A stretch of 64,000 nucleotides of DNA from assembly GCF_024166365.1 (NCBI RefSeq), contig NC_064839.1, positions 35,848,378-35,912,377 on the forward strand, read 5' to 3'. This stretch comes from Elephas maximus indicus. Lineage: Eukaryota > Chordata > Mammalia > Proboscidea > Elephantidae. The position numbers and the translations under genes are program-made. Below the pieces are notes generated by a model that was given only the letters and a program-made list of their open reading frames with translations, made no database searches and was not told the DNA's origin. Of this stretch, positions 21,644 through 33,655 are shown in pieces; positions within the stretch are counted from its first letter, which is position 1, and each line of letters begins with the position of its first letter.

Positions 21644-22450
21644 AGAAACATGGCGTCAGAGTTGGAGGAAGACTCCTTAACAACCTGCTTTATGCAGATG
21701 ACACAGCCTTACTTGCTGAAAGTGAAGAGGACTTGAAACACTTACTGATGACGATCAAAGACCACAGCCTTCAGTATGAATTATACATCAACACAAAGAA
21801 AACAAAAATCCTTACAACTGGACCAATAAGCAATATCAGATAAACAGAAAAGATTGAAGTTGTCAAGGATTTCGTTTCACTTGGGCCCACAGTCAACACC
21901 CATGGAAGCGGCAGTCAAGAAATCAGATGATGCATTGCATTGGGCAAATTTGCTGCAAAAGACTTCTTTAAAATGTTAAAAAGCAAAGATGTCACCTTGA
22001 AGACTAAGGTGCGCCTGACCCAAGTCATGGTGTTTTCAGTTGCCTCATACAAAAGCTGGACAATGAATAAGAAAAACTGAAGAAGAATTGATGCCTTTGA
22101 CTTATAGTATTGGTGAAGAATATTGAAGATACCGCGGACTGCCAAAAGAATGAACAAATCTGTCTTGGAGGTAGTACAACCAGAATGCTCCTTAGAAGCA
22201 GGGATGGCAAGACTATGTCTCACATACTGTGGAGATGTTATCAGGAGGGATCAGTCCCTGGAGAAGGACATCATGCTTGGTAAAGTGGAGGGTCAGCAAA
22301 AAAGAGTAAGACTCTTAACGAGATTGGGTAACACAGTGGCTACAACAGTAACAATTGTGGTGATGGCACAGGCCCAGGTAGTGTTTCGTTCTGTTGTCCA
22401 TAGGGTTGCTATGAGTCAGAAGCCACTCGATGGCAGTTAACAATAACAAC
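21644..22450 (+). mobile_element. RTE/BovB-type LINE 3' part with reverse-transcriptase remnant
   Basis: 5'-truncated RTE. The open frame at 21580-21843 encodes LLNNLLYADDTALLAESEED, which carries the YADD catalytic motif of reverse transcriptase (palm motif C), then DHSLQYELYINTKKTKIL as in BovB ORF2. A stop at 21841 and later breaks disable it. The tail ends 'cactcgatggcagttaacaa', the family 3' end that resembles the SINE tail. Confidence 0.9.
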
Positions 22451-22568
22451 ATGCGTTTGTTAAATAAACAAATAAAATAAAACACTTACCCAGAGAAAAA
22501 TTATTTGGCAAATGAATGTACCTAGAATGTAGCCAGGAACCAGAATTTTAGTAGCATAAGGTTCAGAA

Positions 22569-22778
22569 GAGGAGCCCTGGTGGTGGTGTGGTTAAAGCTC
22601 TTGGCTCCTAACCAAAAGATCGGCAGTTTGAACATACCAGCTTCTCTGCAGGAGAAGGGTTGGTAGTCTGCTTCCATAAAGATTTACAACCTTGGAAACC
22701 CTAAGGAGCAGTTCTACTCTGTCCTACAGGGTTGCTATGAGCTGGAATAGACTACGACAGTGGGTTTGGTTTTGATTT
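22569..22778 (+). mobile_element. AfroSINE-like SINE with TSD
   Basis: Starts GGAGCCCTGGTGGTGGTGTG; perfect 12-bp TSD TAAGGTTCAGAA at 22557-22568 and 22779-22790. Confidence 0.9.
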
Positions 22779-22879
22779 TAAGGTTCAGAACATCCAAATC
22801 AGATATTGCTAAATTTACATACCAAGGTTTAGGCATTCACAACACTGTGTTGCTGCAGTATTTACCTTCTTAAAATACA

Positions 22880-22981
22880 AATGTAATCCTACCAGTTGCT
22901 TAAAAATCCTCTAGTAGCATCTGTGGGCTTTAAAATGAAATCCAAATTCTTTTTATAAAGACGTGGTTCCTGATTATCTTT
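22880..22981 (+). repeat. L2-like fragment
   Basis: 'ctaccagttgcttaaaaatc', 'aaaatgaaatccaaattctt' and 'gacgtggttcctgattatc' follow the L2 3' region. Confidence 0.5.
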
Positions 22982-23340
22982 TTAAGTTTATTTTTATTTA
23001 TTTTTTTATTGAAAAAAATTCACACAGCAATGATCATCATTTAAACCATTTTAAAGTGTACAGTTCAGTGGTTTCTAGTATATTCGCAGTGTTATTCAGC
23101 CATCAGCACTCTCTAATTCTGGGACGTTTTCATCACTCCAGAGAGAAACTCCATACCCATTAAGCAGTGATTCTCCATTCACTCCTCCCCCCAGCCCCTG
23201 ACAACCACTAATCTGCTTTCTGTCTCTATGGATTTGCCTATTCTGGACATTTCATATAAATGGAATTATACAATATGTGCCTTTTTGTTCTGGCGTTTTT
23301 CACTTAGTATACATAATGTTATCAAGATTCTTCTGTGTTA

Positions 23341-23415
23341 GTGCCTGGTGAATTCAAACTGCCGACCTTTTGATTAGCAGCTGTAGTTCTTAACCACTGC
23401 ACCACCAGGGTTTCC
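23341..23415 (-). mobile_element. Partial AfroSINE-like insertion with TSD
   Basis: 75 bp of antisense SINE (head side only, 'gtgcctggtgaattcaaact' to 'accaccagggtttcc') between a perfect 10-bp TSD TTCTGTGTTA (23331-23340, 23416-23425). The SINE tail is missing, so this copy lacks its 3' portion although it has a TSD. Confidence 0.85.
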
Positions 23416-23850
23416 TTCTGTGTTATAGCGTGTATTAATACTTCATTCCTTTTTATGACTGAATAATATACTGTATGGATAACATTTGGCTTAAACATGC
23501 ATTCATCAGCTGGTGGATGTTTGGATCATTTCCACATTTTGGCTGTTAGAAACAATGCTGGTATGAACATTTATGTACAGCTTTTTGTGTGGACATAAGT
23601 TTTCATTTTTGGGGGGTGTATATAAAAAAAAATTTTTTTTTTTTTTTATATCAAGGAATGGAATTGCTAAATGATATGGTAACTCTGTGTTTAACTTTTC
23701 AAGGATTGCCAAACTGTCTTCCACAGTGGCTGCACCATTTTATATTTCTAACGGCAATATATGAGGGTTCCAATTTGTCTATATCCTGTCCAACACATTA
23801 TTTATTTATTTTTTTAATTATGTCCATTGTAGCAGGTTTAGTAGGTATGA

Positions 23851-25111
23851 GGAGTCCCTAGGTGGTGCAAACAGTTAAGCGTTTGGCTGCTAACTGAAAG
23901 GTTCAAGTCCACCCTCTAGAGTTGCCTCAGAAGAAAGACATAGTGATCTACCTCTGAAAAATCAGCCACTGAACACCCTGTGGAGTAAAAGGCAACAACA
24001 GTAAATACTGTTACATATACAATACTGCAGTAACAGTAATAAACAATTTATGAGTGGATGCATAGGTAGATACGTAAGCTGAACAGGTATGGGAGTACGC
24101 CCACAAGCACCTATAGGTATGGCAGAGGGTATTTCTACATATGCATCTGTATGTGCTGCAGATATATCCGTGTATATAGTAGAGCACACAGGGGTCACAG
24201 TTTTGAAAACTTCTTAGCCATAACCAAACACCTTGAGGGACTGAGTCTCACTGGACATGAAGGCTTAGGACCAAAGTCTCAGGGGACAGCTAAGTCAATT
24301 GGCATAATACAGTCCATAAAGACAATGTTCTACATCCTCCTTTGGTAGGTAGCAACTGGGGTCTTAAAAGCTTTTGAGCAGCCATCTAAAATACAACTAT
24401 TAGTCTCTTCCTGTCCATATCAGAGAAGAGTGAAGAAAATCAGAGCCTCAAGGAAAAAATTAGTCCAAAGGACTAACGGATCATGTGAACCATAGCTTCC
24501 ACTAGCTTGACACTAAAAGAACTAGATGGTGCCTATCTACCACTACTAACCACTTTGATCGGGATCACAGTAGAAGGTCCTCAACAAAATGTAGAACAAA
24601 TTTCAAATTCATAAAAAAAAACAAAACAAAGTAACTGGTCTGATAGAGACTGGTAGAATCCCCAAGACTCTGGCCTTTAGACATCCTTCAAACCTGGAAC
24701 TGAACCCACTCCCTGAGATCACCTTTCAGCCAAACAATAGACAGGCCTGTATAGTGAACAGTAACACTTGTGAGGAACATGCTTTGAAGAACAGTGAACC
24801 ATACCAGACCAAACGGGAAGCATTTGCCCAAAAACAAAGTTGAGGGAGAAAGGGACAGGAAAGATGGGCAAGTGGAAATGGGGAACCGAGGAAGGAAGTG
24901 GGTAGAGTGCTGTCATATTGAGGGGATTGCAACTAATGTCGTGAAACAAAATGTGTATAAGTTTTTGAATGGGAAACAGGTTTACCCTGTAAACTTTCAC
25001 ATAAACCACAATAAAATGTTCAAAAAAAAAAAAAAAAATCCTGTGATGCACAGTTCTACTCTCATACACACGGGGTCACCATGAGTTGGAATTGACTCGA
25101 TGACAACTGGC
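23851..25111 (+). mobile_element. SINE (+) split by an L1 3' end insertion (+)
   Basis: TSD TTAGTAGGTATGA at 23838-23850 and 25112-25124 brackets a SINE whose 5' part (23851 to about 23985) and 3' part (about 25047-25111, 'cagttctactctcatacaca') are separated by about 1.05 kb of sense L1 3' UTR ending in a poly(A) run at 25021-25038. A short repeat CCTGTG (23978 and 25040) may be the inner TSD. The L1 tail is the same subfamily as at 39.9-41.2 kb. Confidence 0.8.
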
Positions 25112-25861
25112 TTAGTAGGTATGAAGTGGTGTCTCATTATGGTTTTTATTTGCATTTCTGTAAAGACTAATGATGAACATCTTTTCATATGCTTATTGGC
25201 CATATGTGTATCTTTGAAGAAATGTGTATTCAAGTCCTTTGCCTATTTTTTAATTGTGCTATTTGTTTTATTGTTTAGTTAGGAGAGATCTTTATATATT
25301 CTGGATAGCAGTCCCTTATCAGATACATGATTTTTAAATATTTTCTCCCATTCTTTGGGTTCTCTTTTCACTTTTTCAGGAATAGTATCGTTTGATAGTG
25401 TCCTTTGAACACAAGGTTTTAATTTTGATGATGTCCAGTTTTTTCTTTTCTTTTTTTTTTCCTCATGCTTTTGGTGTCATTTCTAAGAAAACATTGCCTA
25501 CTTCAAGGTCATGAAGATTTGTGCTAAGAGTTTATAAGTGTTAGTTCTTACATTTAGGTCTGTAGTCCATTTTGAGTTCATTTTTATGTATAGTGTAATG
25601 TTGGGTCCATATTCATTCTTTTGCATGTGGATATCCGTTTGTCCCAGCACCATTTATTGAAAAGACTATTCTTTCCCCATTGAGTAGCCTTGGCATCCTT
25701 GTCAAGAATCAGTTGACCATAGATGTATGAGTTTATTTCTGGCCTCTCAGTTCTATTCCATTAACCTATGTGTTTATTCTTATGCCGGTACCACAGTGTT
25801 TTGATTACTGTAGCTTTGTGGTAAGTTTTGCAGTTCAGGACTATTTTACCTTAACATGTTT

Positions 25862-26071
25862 CTTGTTGTTGTTTTTAGTTGTTGTCAAGTTGATTCCAAC
25901 TCCTGGCAACCCCATGTGTGCAGAGTAGAACTGCTCCATAGGGTTTTTGAGGCAGTGATCTTTTGGAAACAAATCACCAGGCCTGTCTTCTAAGCTGCCT
26001 CTGGGTGGGTTTGAACTGCCAACCTTTTGGCTAGTAGTCAAATGCTGAACTATTAGCACCACCCAGGGACT
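25862..26071 (-). mobile_element. AfroSINE-related SINE (long-tail variant), antisense
   Basis: 'gttgtcaagttgattccaac', 'gctgcctctgggtgggtttg' and 'caccacccagggactc'. Inserted in the old L1 ORF2. Confidence 0.85.
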
Positions 26072-26527
26072 CTTGCTTTGTAATAAGTTTTGAAATTGAG
26101 AAGTGTGAATCCTACTAGTTCTTTTCCAAGATTGTTTTGGCTCTTCTGGGTACTTGAAATTCTGTATGTCCATTTCTGCAAAAACAGGCAGCTGGAATTT
26201 TGACACAGGGATTGCACTGAGTCTGTAGATCAATTTGGGGAGTATTGCCATCTTGATATTAAGTATTGAACCCATGAACACTGTATATCTTCCCATTTAT
26301 TTAGGTCTACTATGTAATATGAGTTTGGTTTTTGGTTTTAAGTAATATAGTGAGCAAAAGCTCTCTTAGGGTACTTTGCATCTCCAACATGTTACAGACA
26401 GAAAAAATAGAATCCAAATAGATAATAACACCATTATGGATAATTGAGAAAACTAGAGATGTAACCTTAGGTTATGGCATAGAAGGTATCTGAAGATATC
26501 AGAAAATATAATTTTTCTCAGCAGGAC

Positions 26528-26996
26528 TTTTTTTATTTTAACTTTTTTTGGGTGTGTGCTTCAAGTGAAAGTTTACAAATCAAGTCAGTCTCTCATACAA
26601 AAACCCATATACACCTTGCTGTATACTCCTAATTGCTCTTCCCGTAATGAGACAGCACACTCCTTCCCTCTACTTTCTCTCCTCGTGTCCATTTGGCCAG
26701 CCTCTGACCCCCTCTGCCCTCTCATCTCCCCTCCAGAGAGGAGATGCCAACATAGTCTCATGTGTTCACTTGATCCAAGAAGCTCACCCTTCACCAGTAT
26801 CATTTTCTATCCTATTGTCCAGTCCAATCCCTGTCTGAAGAGTTGGCTTTGGGAATGGTTCCTGTCTTGGGCTAACAGAAGGTCTGGGGACCATGACCAC
26901 CAGGCTGCCTCTAGTCTCAGTCAGACCATTAAGTCTGGTCTTTTTACGAGAATTTGAGGTCTGCATCCCACTGCTCTCCTGCTCCACCAGGAGTTC
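26528..26996 (-). mobile_element. 5'-truncated L1 3' end, antisense, with TSD
   Basis: The leading T-rich tract and 'gaaagtttacaaatcaagtc' are the complement of an L1 3' UTR that also ends the L1 at 51.2 kb. Perfect 12-bp TSD TCTCAGCAGGAC at 26516-26527 and 26997-27008. The overlapping open frames (26556-26987) are UTR artefacts. Confidence 0.9.
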
Positions 26997-27008
26997 TCTC
27001 AGCAGGAC

Positions 27009-27485
27009 ATTTTTTTCCTCATGTTAGGATGTTTTGGGGGAGGTGGTAGGTCGTAATAAAAAAGAGCTTTGAAAAATCTATGCCCCACAGAACAGAATGT
27101 AACTAGTTAGTATGAGATGGTTGTAGAACTGTAAGTAGAGCTTTTACCCAGCACTAACTTGATATAACCTAGTTTTCTTAAGTTTTTTACTTGATATGCT
27201 TTGCCTGGGACTTTAGTAGAATGGAGTGTGTGTGTGGCTCATACCTCTTCTCTTCCCTCCCCTCCCCAATGAATAATAAAGGAATTATGTAATTTTTAAC
27301 TCTGTCATATTTCAGGAGTTAATTTTACCTTTAAAATATAAGTCAATGGGAAATAGGACTTAGTGGTATTATTTATAGATAGATTTAAAAAAAAGTATAT
27401 ATCTTTCATGTACAGAAATACTGCATAGAAATCAAACCCTTTGATTTCTGCAGGTCTAGGAGAAAGATTACATCTGAAACACTGA
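27009..27485. other. Intronic, nothing recognised
   Basis: No repeat or exon recognised. Confidence 0.4.
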
Positions 27486-27498
27486 TTTGGGATTACTA

Positions 27499-27656
27499 AA
27501 AATCCATTGCTGTCTAGTCAATTCCGACTCAACTCATAGCGACTCTATAGGACAGAACAGAACTGCCCCATAGGGTTTCCAAGGAGCAGCTGATGGATTC
27601 AAACTATCGACCTTTCATTAACAGCCACGCTCTCAACCACTGTGCTACCAGGGTTC
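27499..27656 (-). mobile_element. AfroSINE-like SINE, antisense, with TSD
   Basis: 'ccattgctgtctagtcaatt' to 'gctaccagggttc'. TSD TTTGGGATTACTA (27486-27498) against TTTGGGACTAGTA (from 27657), two mismatches. Confidence 0.85.
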
Positions 27657-27799
27657 TTTGGGACTAGTAGACTTGTGTTATTGATTTTATTAGTAATAAT
27701 ACTACTACTTTTGGAGTAATTGTGTTATGAATACCTTAAAAAAATTTTTTTCTGTTAGAATTAATCTTTGAATTATGAGATACCGAAGTTCAGAACAGT

Positions 27800-27827
27800 T
27801 TGTGTGCGTGTGTGTGTGTGTGTGTAT
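27800..27827. repeat. (GT)n microsatellite
   Basis: About 13 GT units with one GC interruption. Confidence 0.9.
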
Positions 27828-28104
27828 CATTTTAGTCCTGTGATTGACATTCTTGAGCACGGAATTGATGGTATTTTATAAAAATATATGAGCTAAATGA
27901 GAGAAGCGTTTAGGTGACTGGCTATAAACAGTATGGATAGAGTATGACTACTTCATTTTATTGATTAGAACAACTTTTTGTATATTTATTTTAACGGCAG
28001 CAAAATGCTGTTTGTGCTTTTAAACATTTAAGTCATATTATAGACATACTGACTTTAATATCTTTTCCAGAAATGTTCAGTATTTAAATGTTTTAATATA
28101 AAAG

Positions 28105-28945
28105 CATTGATAAAGTAAAAATACATAAAATATCAGTAAACACATGAAAAGGTGATCAGCACCATTAGTCACTAGGGAAATGCAAATGAAAACCACAATG
28201 AGATACCACTTCACACTCACTAGGATGGCTATAGTAAGACAGACAATAATAAGTGATGAGGATGTGGAGAAATCGGAACCCTTATACATTGCTGGTGGGA
28301 TATAAAACAGTGTAGTCACTTTGGAAAACAGTCTGTCAGTTCCTCAAAAAGTTAAACATAGAGTTACCATGAGACCTGGCAATGCCCTGTCTAGGTGTAT
28401 AGCCAAGAGAAACAAACACTTACGTTTACACAAAAACTTGTATCCAACTCTTCATAGTAGCATTATTCATAATAGTGAAAAGGTGGAAACAACCCACGTG
28501 TTCATCAACTGGCAAATACCTACCTAACCTACTGCCGTCGAGTCGATTATAGATAAACAAAAAAAATTTTTTATATCCATATAATGAAATAATACTCAGT
28601 GATAAAAAAGAATGAAATACTGATACATGCTACAACATGAACCTTGAAAACATTATGCTAAGTGAAAGAAATCTGTCACAAAAGACACTATATTGTATGA
28701 TTCCCATTTATATGAAATGTTCAGAACAGACAACTCTATAGTGACGATAATAGATTAGAGGTTACCTAGACTACCTAGGGTGATGGCTAAGGAATGTGGG
28801 GTTTCTTTTGGGGTAATAAAAATGTCTAAAATTAATTGGGGTGATGGTTGCACAGCTCTGTGAGTATACTAAAAACAATTGCATACTTTAAGTGGGTGAA
28901 TTGTATGATATGTGAATTGTTTTTTTAATAAAGCTGTTACAAAAT
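28105..28945 (+). mobile_element. Old L1M 3' end, sense
   Basis: 'gggaaatgcaaatgaaaacc' and 'gagataccacttcacactca' are the ORF2 C-terminal [10 protein letters not shown]...MRYHLTP region, followed by 'cattgctggtgggat' (the LLHCWW region) and an L1M 3' UTR ending 'ataaagctgttac'. The frame is broken. A tiny SINE tail interrupts it at about 28527. Confidence 0.85.
28524..28549 (-). mobile_element. Ultra-short SINE tail inside L1M
   Basis: About 21 bp, 'aacctactgccgtcgagtcg' plus a few bases, interrupts the otherwise continuous L1 text between 'ttcatcaactggcaaata' and 'tagataaac'. Either a very short insertion or the remnant of one. Confidence 0.65.
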
Positions 28946-30867
28946 ATATGTGTGTATAATATATAATGTATAGGAGTTTAAACAGGTAGTGAGGGCTGTG
29001 AAAACAGAATAGAATTTATGTACTTGATTTTTTTATTGTGTAGGACTGTTCTAACAAAAGTAATTTTGAAAGTCTGATATGTACTTTTTTGGTAAATTTT
29101 ATGAGACAGAAGTGATTGTGTGGTGCCATGTGGAAAGGAGATGATTTTTGTTCATTTAACAGTATATTTTAATTGTCTTTTATAGTTTTGTTGTCATAGA
29201 ATAGAATTTGTTACTTTGTATATGGAACCCCAAATCTTTAACCTTAAATATAAATGAGATGAACTAAGTATCACCGAGGGTGACATATCTTGGATAACCA
29301 AAAAGAAAATTGTGATGAGTTAGACTGGACTACAGATTACTTTTTGAAAAAAATTTATGAAGCAGACACATTAGCCTCATTTAGATTGGAGTTTTTTTTA
29401 CTATTAATATGCATGGTTGATTCATTTTGTTGTTTCTAGAAAGTAAATATTTATATTTAATACTGGAAAGAGGTTTGCAGTTTTCTGATAAATGTCACAG
29501 AATAGTGGCAGTGAGCCAGGGAGAAGAAAAGCTGCATTAGTGAAGTGAGAAAGACTTCTGTAGCTATGGAAACCATAAACCCTACTAAATCTCAAAAAGA
29601 TATTGTTTGTACTTAGGGTATTAATTAGACATTGGTAGAGGTTAATGAGAACCCTGGATAACTGCTAGATTAAATCTAGTTGTAATTGTATTCATGAAAG
29701 GGTCTGGTTAAGAAGCATTGTTGGGTGGTTTAGTATTTGTTTTGTGTGCACACTAATGTGCTTAATTTATTTTTCTTTAATTTGACTTCTTATTGCCCTC
29801 AACTACTAAAAAGCTTTATTTAAAAGGATAATATGTATGTAGATTATTACTACAGCTCAAATTTTAGTTTATTTAAGAATAAATGAGAGAATATGAATAT
29901 GATTCAGTTTAGTAAAAGTTAAATTTTGACCAATACTTGTTTAATTACTGGTAAAGTGCATATTAAGCTATGCATGCTAGATTTTATGGATAAACCACTT
30001 TTCAGGTGTAAATTAGGCACTTTGGTAATTTACAGTAATTCTTGTAAAATGGCCAGTGTTCAAGTAGTAATTTCCTGATGGATACCCTGACTGCCTTATA
30101 AGCTTAATATTTCTCATAATTATAGAAACCAACTTATTCTTCAGAATATTTAAGATTACATCTATAATCAGGGTTGCCTATACTCGTTTGGTAGAATTAA
30201 AATGGGCTATTGGGGGTGACAAGCATTAGAAGTGAAATGCTGGTTAGTCCAAAAAATAGAAAGGTAACCTAGAGCTAGCAAAGAGAGCTGCTGAATAATT
30301 GTGTTCTTCCCACACTTGTTTATTTATGTGTGTGTACATTTCCCCTCAAATTTAGATGTGTCTTCTTATTCTAGAAGGTACTTCTTCAATTTACTAGGCC
30401 CATTTATCAGAAACATCCACCTGTCAACTAGCATAGAAGCAGATTGTGTTTTGAAGTCTCCCAAATCAAATAAATTTAGAAGCGAAATTTAACAGTCCTT
30501 TATTGGAAATGAATTGGAAAAAGTGAACTGTGAGAAGTAAGCTCTTGGAAAAATTATTTTAGGTCACAGCCTATAATCAGAGCCTAGAAGAAAGAACTGA
30601 TCCATTGGGAATGCAAAATCAGAGGAAAGTTGGTGGAAAAAAAAAAGTTTTATACCTTCTTCCATGAAGGACTATTAAAATACTCAAAATGTTTTACTTT
30701 TTGAACAAAGATAGACCAGGGCATTACATTGCAAAGTCCTTGTCTGTGTTGGACCCTCCCCTTTCCTACCTGTTTTTTTAGTAGCACATTATTCATCTAA
30801 TTTGTTCATTAATTGCATATTTCAAAAATCACGGATTTCAGTGGATGTAAAAACCAGTTCTCCCACA
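28946..30867. other. Intronic, nothing recognised
   Basis: About 1.9 kb of AT-rich, apparently unique intron with no repeat that I can name. No reading frame beyond chance length. Confidence 0.4.
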
Positions 30868-31172
30868 CGTTTATCAGTTTGTCATACTGTGGGGGCTTGT
30901 ATATTGCAAGAGGATGACGAGACTTCATCTCACATACTTTGGACATGTTATCAGGAGGGTCCAGTTCCTGGAGAAGGACATCATGCATGGTAAAGTGGAG
31001 GGGCAGTGAAAAAGAGGAAGACCCTCAATGAGATGGATTGACACAGTGGCTGCAACCGTGGGCCCAAGGATAACAACAATCATGAGGATGGTGCAGGAGT
31101 GGGCAGTGTTTCATTCTGTTGTACATAGGGTCACGTTGAGTTGGAACCAACTTGACGGCACCTAATAACAAC
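30868..31172 (+). mobile_element. Internally deleted RTE derivative
   Basis: 'tcagtttgtcatactgtggg' and 'gcttgtatattgc' (about 30870-30910) resemble the RTE 5' UTR as I recall it. They are joined directly to the last 260 bp of the RTE ('catactttggacatgttatc', 'gagaaggacatcatgcatgg', ending 'cttgacggcacctaataaca'). The whole coding region is absent, as in a non-autonomous derivative. Confidence 0.7.
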
Positions 31173-31361
31173 AAAAACCATTTGCTACAGAGTTGATTCC
31201 AACTCATGGTGACTCTGTGTGTCAGAGTAGAATTGTGCTCCATAAGGTTTTCAGTGGGTGATTTTTTGGAAGTAAACCACCACGGTTTTTTTCCTAGCTG
31301 CCTCTGGGTGAGCTTGAACCTCCAATGGGTAAATTAACCATTTGTATCACCCAGGGACTCC
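31173..31361 (-). mobile_element. AfroSINE-related SINE (long-tail variant), antisense
   Basis: 'tacagagttgattccaactc', 'agctgcctctgggtgagctt' and 'tcacccagggactcc'; tail-to-tail with the RTE derivative. Confidence 0.85.
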
Positions 31362-32994
31362 TTAGTAAACATAGATCTCCGTAAAGGGGCTGGATGGTAT
31401 GTCCTGTGAGAAAAATACCATTTTAGCAATCCAAATGTGTATGTGTTTCTCGTGATAATGTACTAGGAAGGATTTTTGGCCACTGTGTCTCAAGTTACTC
31501 AGGTTTTTGAGAACCAACATGAAAAGGGAAGACCAGATGAAGAGCTGTAGGGACAGTTAAGGGGAAACAAGCATCCAGCTTCTCCTGTTGATGGAAAAGA
31601 CTTTTTTCTACAACTGTGACTCTCTGTATTTTTTGCTTACCATTATAAAACAAAAAGTAAAAGAGTTAAAGGAAAAAGTAGTATTAAAGCACTTAATTAG
31701 AAGAAAAAGTATTTTTAAAAAATTATTTCAGTGTAAATAAAACATCTAAACCTAAAAAAAAAAAAAAAAGTATTTTAAAAACTCAAAGCAGAATTAAACG
31801 TAGATAAAACCTCAACCCAGAAATTCAAAGAGCTAGGAGTAGACAGAATTAAAAATTTTTTCCTTAATTTTGATATTTATCTAAGGTTGAATAAAATCTT
31901 CCGTGTGCACAGTCTGTACCTCAGGATGATTCAAATGGCTCCTTTGAGTCTTCAGGGTAAGACTGCAGGGTAAGATTGCAAAGCCAGAAATTAAAAGAGA
32001 AGTCCTAATTACTTTGTTGCTAAACAGCAAGAGGTTATTTTCCTTGATACTTTGTAACTTTGTTTCCTATGATCTCTCCTCTTTATATTTTGTTTTCCAT
32101 CATAAGTGTCTCTGACACCATGACATTTAAAGAGTTCCTTATTTTGGCTATTTGTAAATTTTCTCAGTACAGATTCTGATGAGTGCTAAACACCAGGTGA
32201 CTAAAACTAGTATTCTGAATGAACCAATAAATTGACAAATCTTGTTTCAGGCACTTAGTCTGCTGTGCAATGAAGTGGTTTCCTACTAATTTTAGGTTTT
32301 AGCATTTATAAGATTGTATTTAAAAACCTTTATTAGTCAAAGGTCAGGATTTTTCAGGAAGAGGCATTTCACAGTCCAGTGCAGTATTATTTCTTCTTTG
32401 TATTAAGACAAAACTTACTCAGTTGAATTTCAGGTTTTAAATACACACTGTAAAATTGTCATTCAGTTACTTTGTCTCAGGCTAGCAAATTATAAGGAGA
32501 AAATTAATCCTGAAGTAGTTTAAACCAAATCATGTTTTAAATTTAGTATTGTACAAATTACAAGTTGTGTTCTATATCTTTTTCTAGCCACTGCCCCCCC
32601 TTTCCCTGACAGTTTAGTTGTTCAGTTAAGGTTTGTCCCATTTAGTTATTCAACTTTGCTAAACATTTTTGAAATGGCTACCTTTCGGCCAAGGGTAAAA
32701 AGACATTGAGTCTCTCATTGTCTCAAAAGTAAAGTTTTCTAACAACTCTCTTAGGTAATGACTTTTTATTGCCCCACTCAACTTTAAGGGTCACACAGAA
32801 GTTATGTTATGGGTCTCTCTTCTTTGCTTTAGAGCAGACCCAATTCCAGGGTCTAATGCCCATCTACATAGGAACATTTAATACCCTGCTGTGTGGGGCC
32901 AGTACTCTTGTATGTGGTCATATAGAATTTGAAAAAATTTCCTTCATGTCTCTTTACCATTATATTTCTGTGATAATATATTATTCACATGGAG
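31362..32994. other. Intronic, nothing recognised
   Basis: About 1.6 kb without a repeat that I can name; A-run at 31755-31769. The 82-codon frame at 32769-33017 has no domain. Confidence 0.4.
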
Positions 32995-33205
32995 GGGGCA
33001 GTGTGTGTAGTACTTAATGATGTGGGCCTGGGTTCAGATCCTAGCTCTAGTGCCCAGTAGGTGTGTGGCAGCCTGGGTAAGTTAACCATCCTCTCTGTTG
33101 GTAACAGAGCCTGCAGCGTATGGTTATGAGGATTAAATAAATTAATACAGGTAATGTGCTTAGAATGATGCCTCGTATAAGCTAAATAAGTTGCTATTAT
33201 TATTA
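32995..33205 (+). repeat. MIR-type repeat
   Basis: 'gggcctgggttcagatccta', 'gtaagttaaccatcctctct' and 'gaggattaaataaattaata' to 'ttgctattattattatt'. Confidence 0.8.
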
Positions 33206-33267
33206 TTGGAATATAGTTTCTAAGTATTCTTTTTTCAGAAAGAGATTAAAGAAAAATTTTATTCCAT

Positions 33268-33655
33268 TATTGTTGTTAGTTGCCGTTGAGCTGGCTTCGC
33301 TCATGATGATCTTATGTATAACTGAACCTTTCGTTGGCCAGTACTGTGCCATCTGCGTGATGGTTGGTATATTTGAATCCCTTGTTGTGGTTATTGTGTC
33401 AGTCCATCTCATTGAGGATTCCCTCATTTTCACTGACCCTCTTACTTTACCAAACAGGATGTCTTTTATTTGTGAATGGTCTTCCCTGATGATGTGTCCA
33501 AAGTAAGCAAGCAAAAGTCTCGCTATCCTCGCTTCTGAGGAGCAATATTGTATTTCTTCCAAGATGATTTGTTCATTCTTCTGACGGTCTACAGTATATT
33601 CAGTATTCTTCACCAATATCACAATGCAAATGCATAAATTCTTCTGTTTTCCTTT
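33268..33655 (-). mobile_element. Diverged RTE 3' end, antisense
   Basis: 'gttgttagttgccgttgagc', 'gtgtcagtccatctcattga', 'atgatgtgtccaaagtaagc' and 'ttgttcattcttctgacggt' are in antisense RTE order. The minus-strand frame at 33203-33718 (containing ARIARLLLAYFGHIIREDHS) is the remnant of the RTE ORF C terminus. More diverged than the copies at 41-44 and 57-58 kb. Confidence 0.85.

Larger units (their letters stand above)
22982..26310 (-). mobile_element. Old L1M element, antisense, carrying three later insertions
   Basis: The antisense 3' UTR (from 22982) leads into antisense ORF2 C-terminal sequence (23426-23837, 25125-25861, 26072-26310). The minus-strand frame at 25841-26296 encodes KMAILPKLIYRLSAIPVSKF, the ORF2 region that reads NIVKMAILPK in human L1. 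ORF2 is 5'-truncated and split by a SINE at 23341, a SINE-plus-L1 nest at 23851, and a SINE at 25862. Confidence 0.85.

Noticed and set aside
25841-26296. 151-codon minus-strand frame
   Set aside because: L1 ORF2 fragment running into an antisense SINE; not a host gene.
26556-26987. Frames shared with 50837-51034 (MEQESSGMQTSNS...)
   Set aside because: Two copies of the same L1 3' UTR share a chance open frame; the copy at 26987 begins with GTG and neither has coding support.
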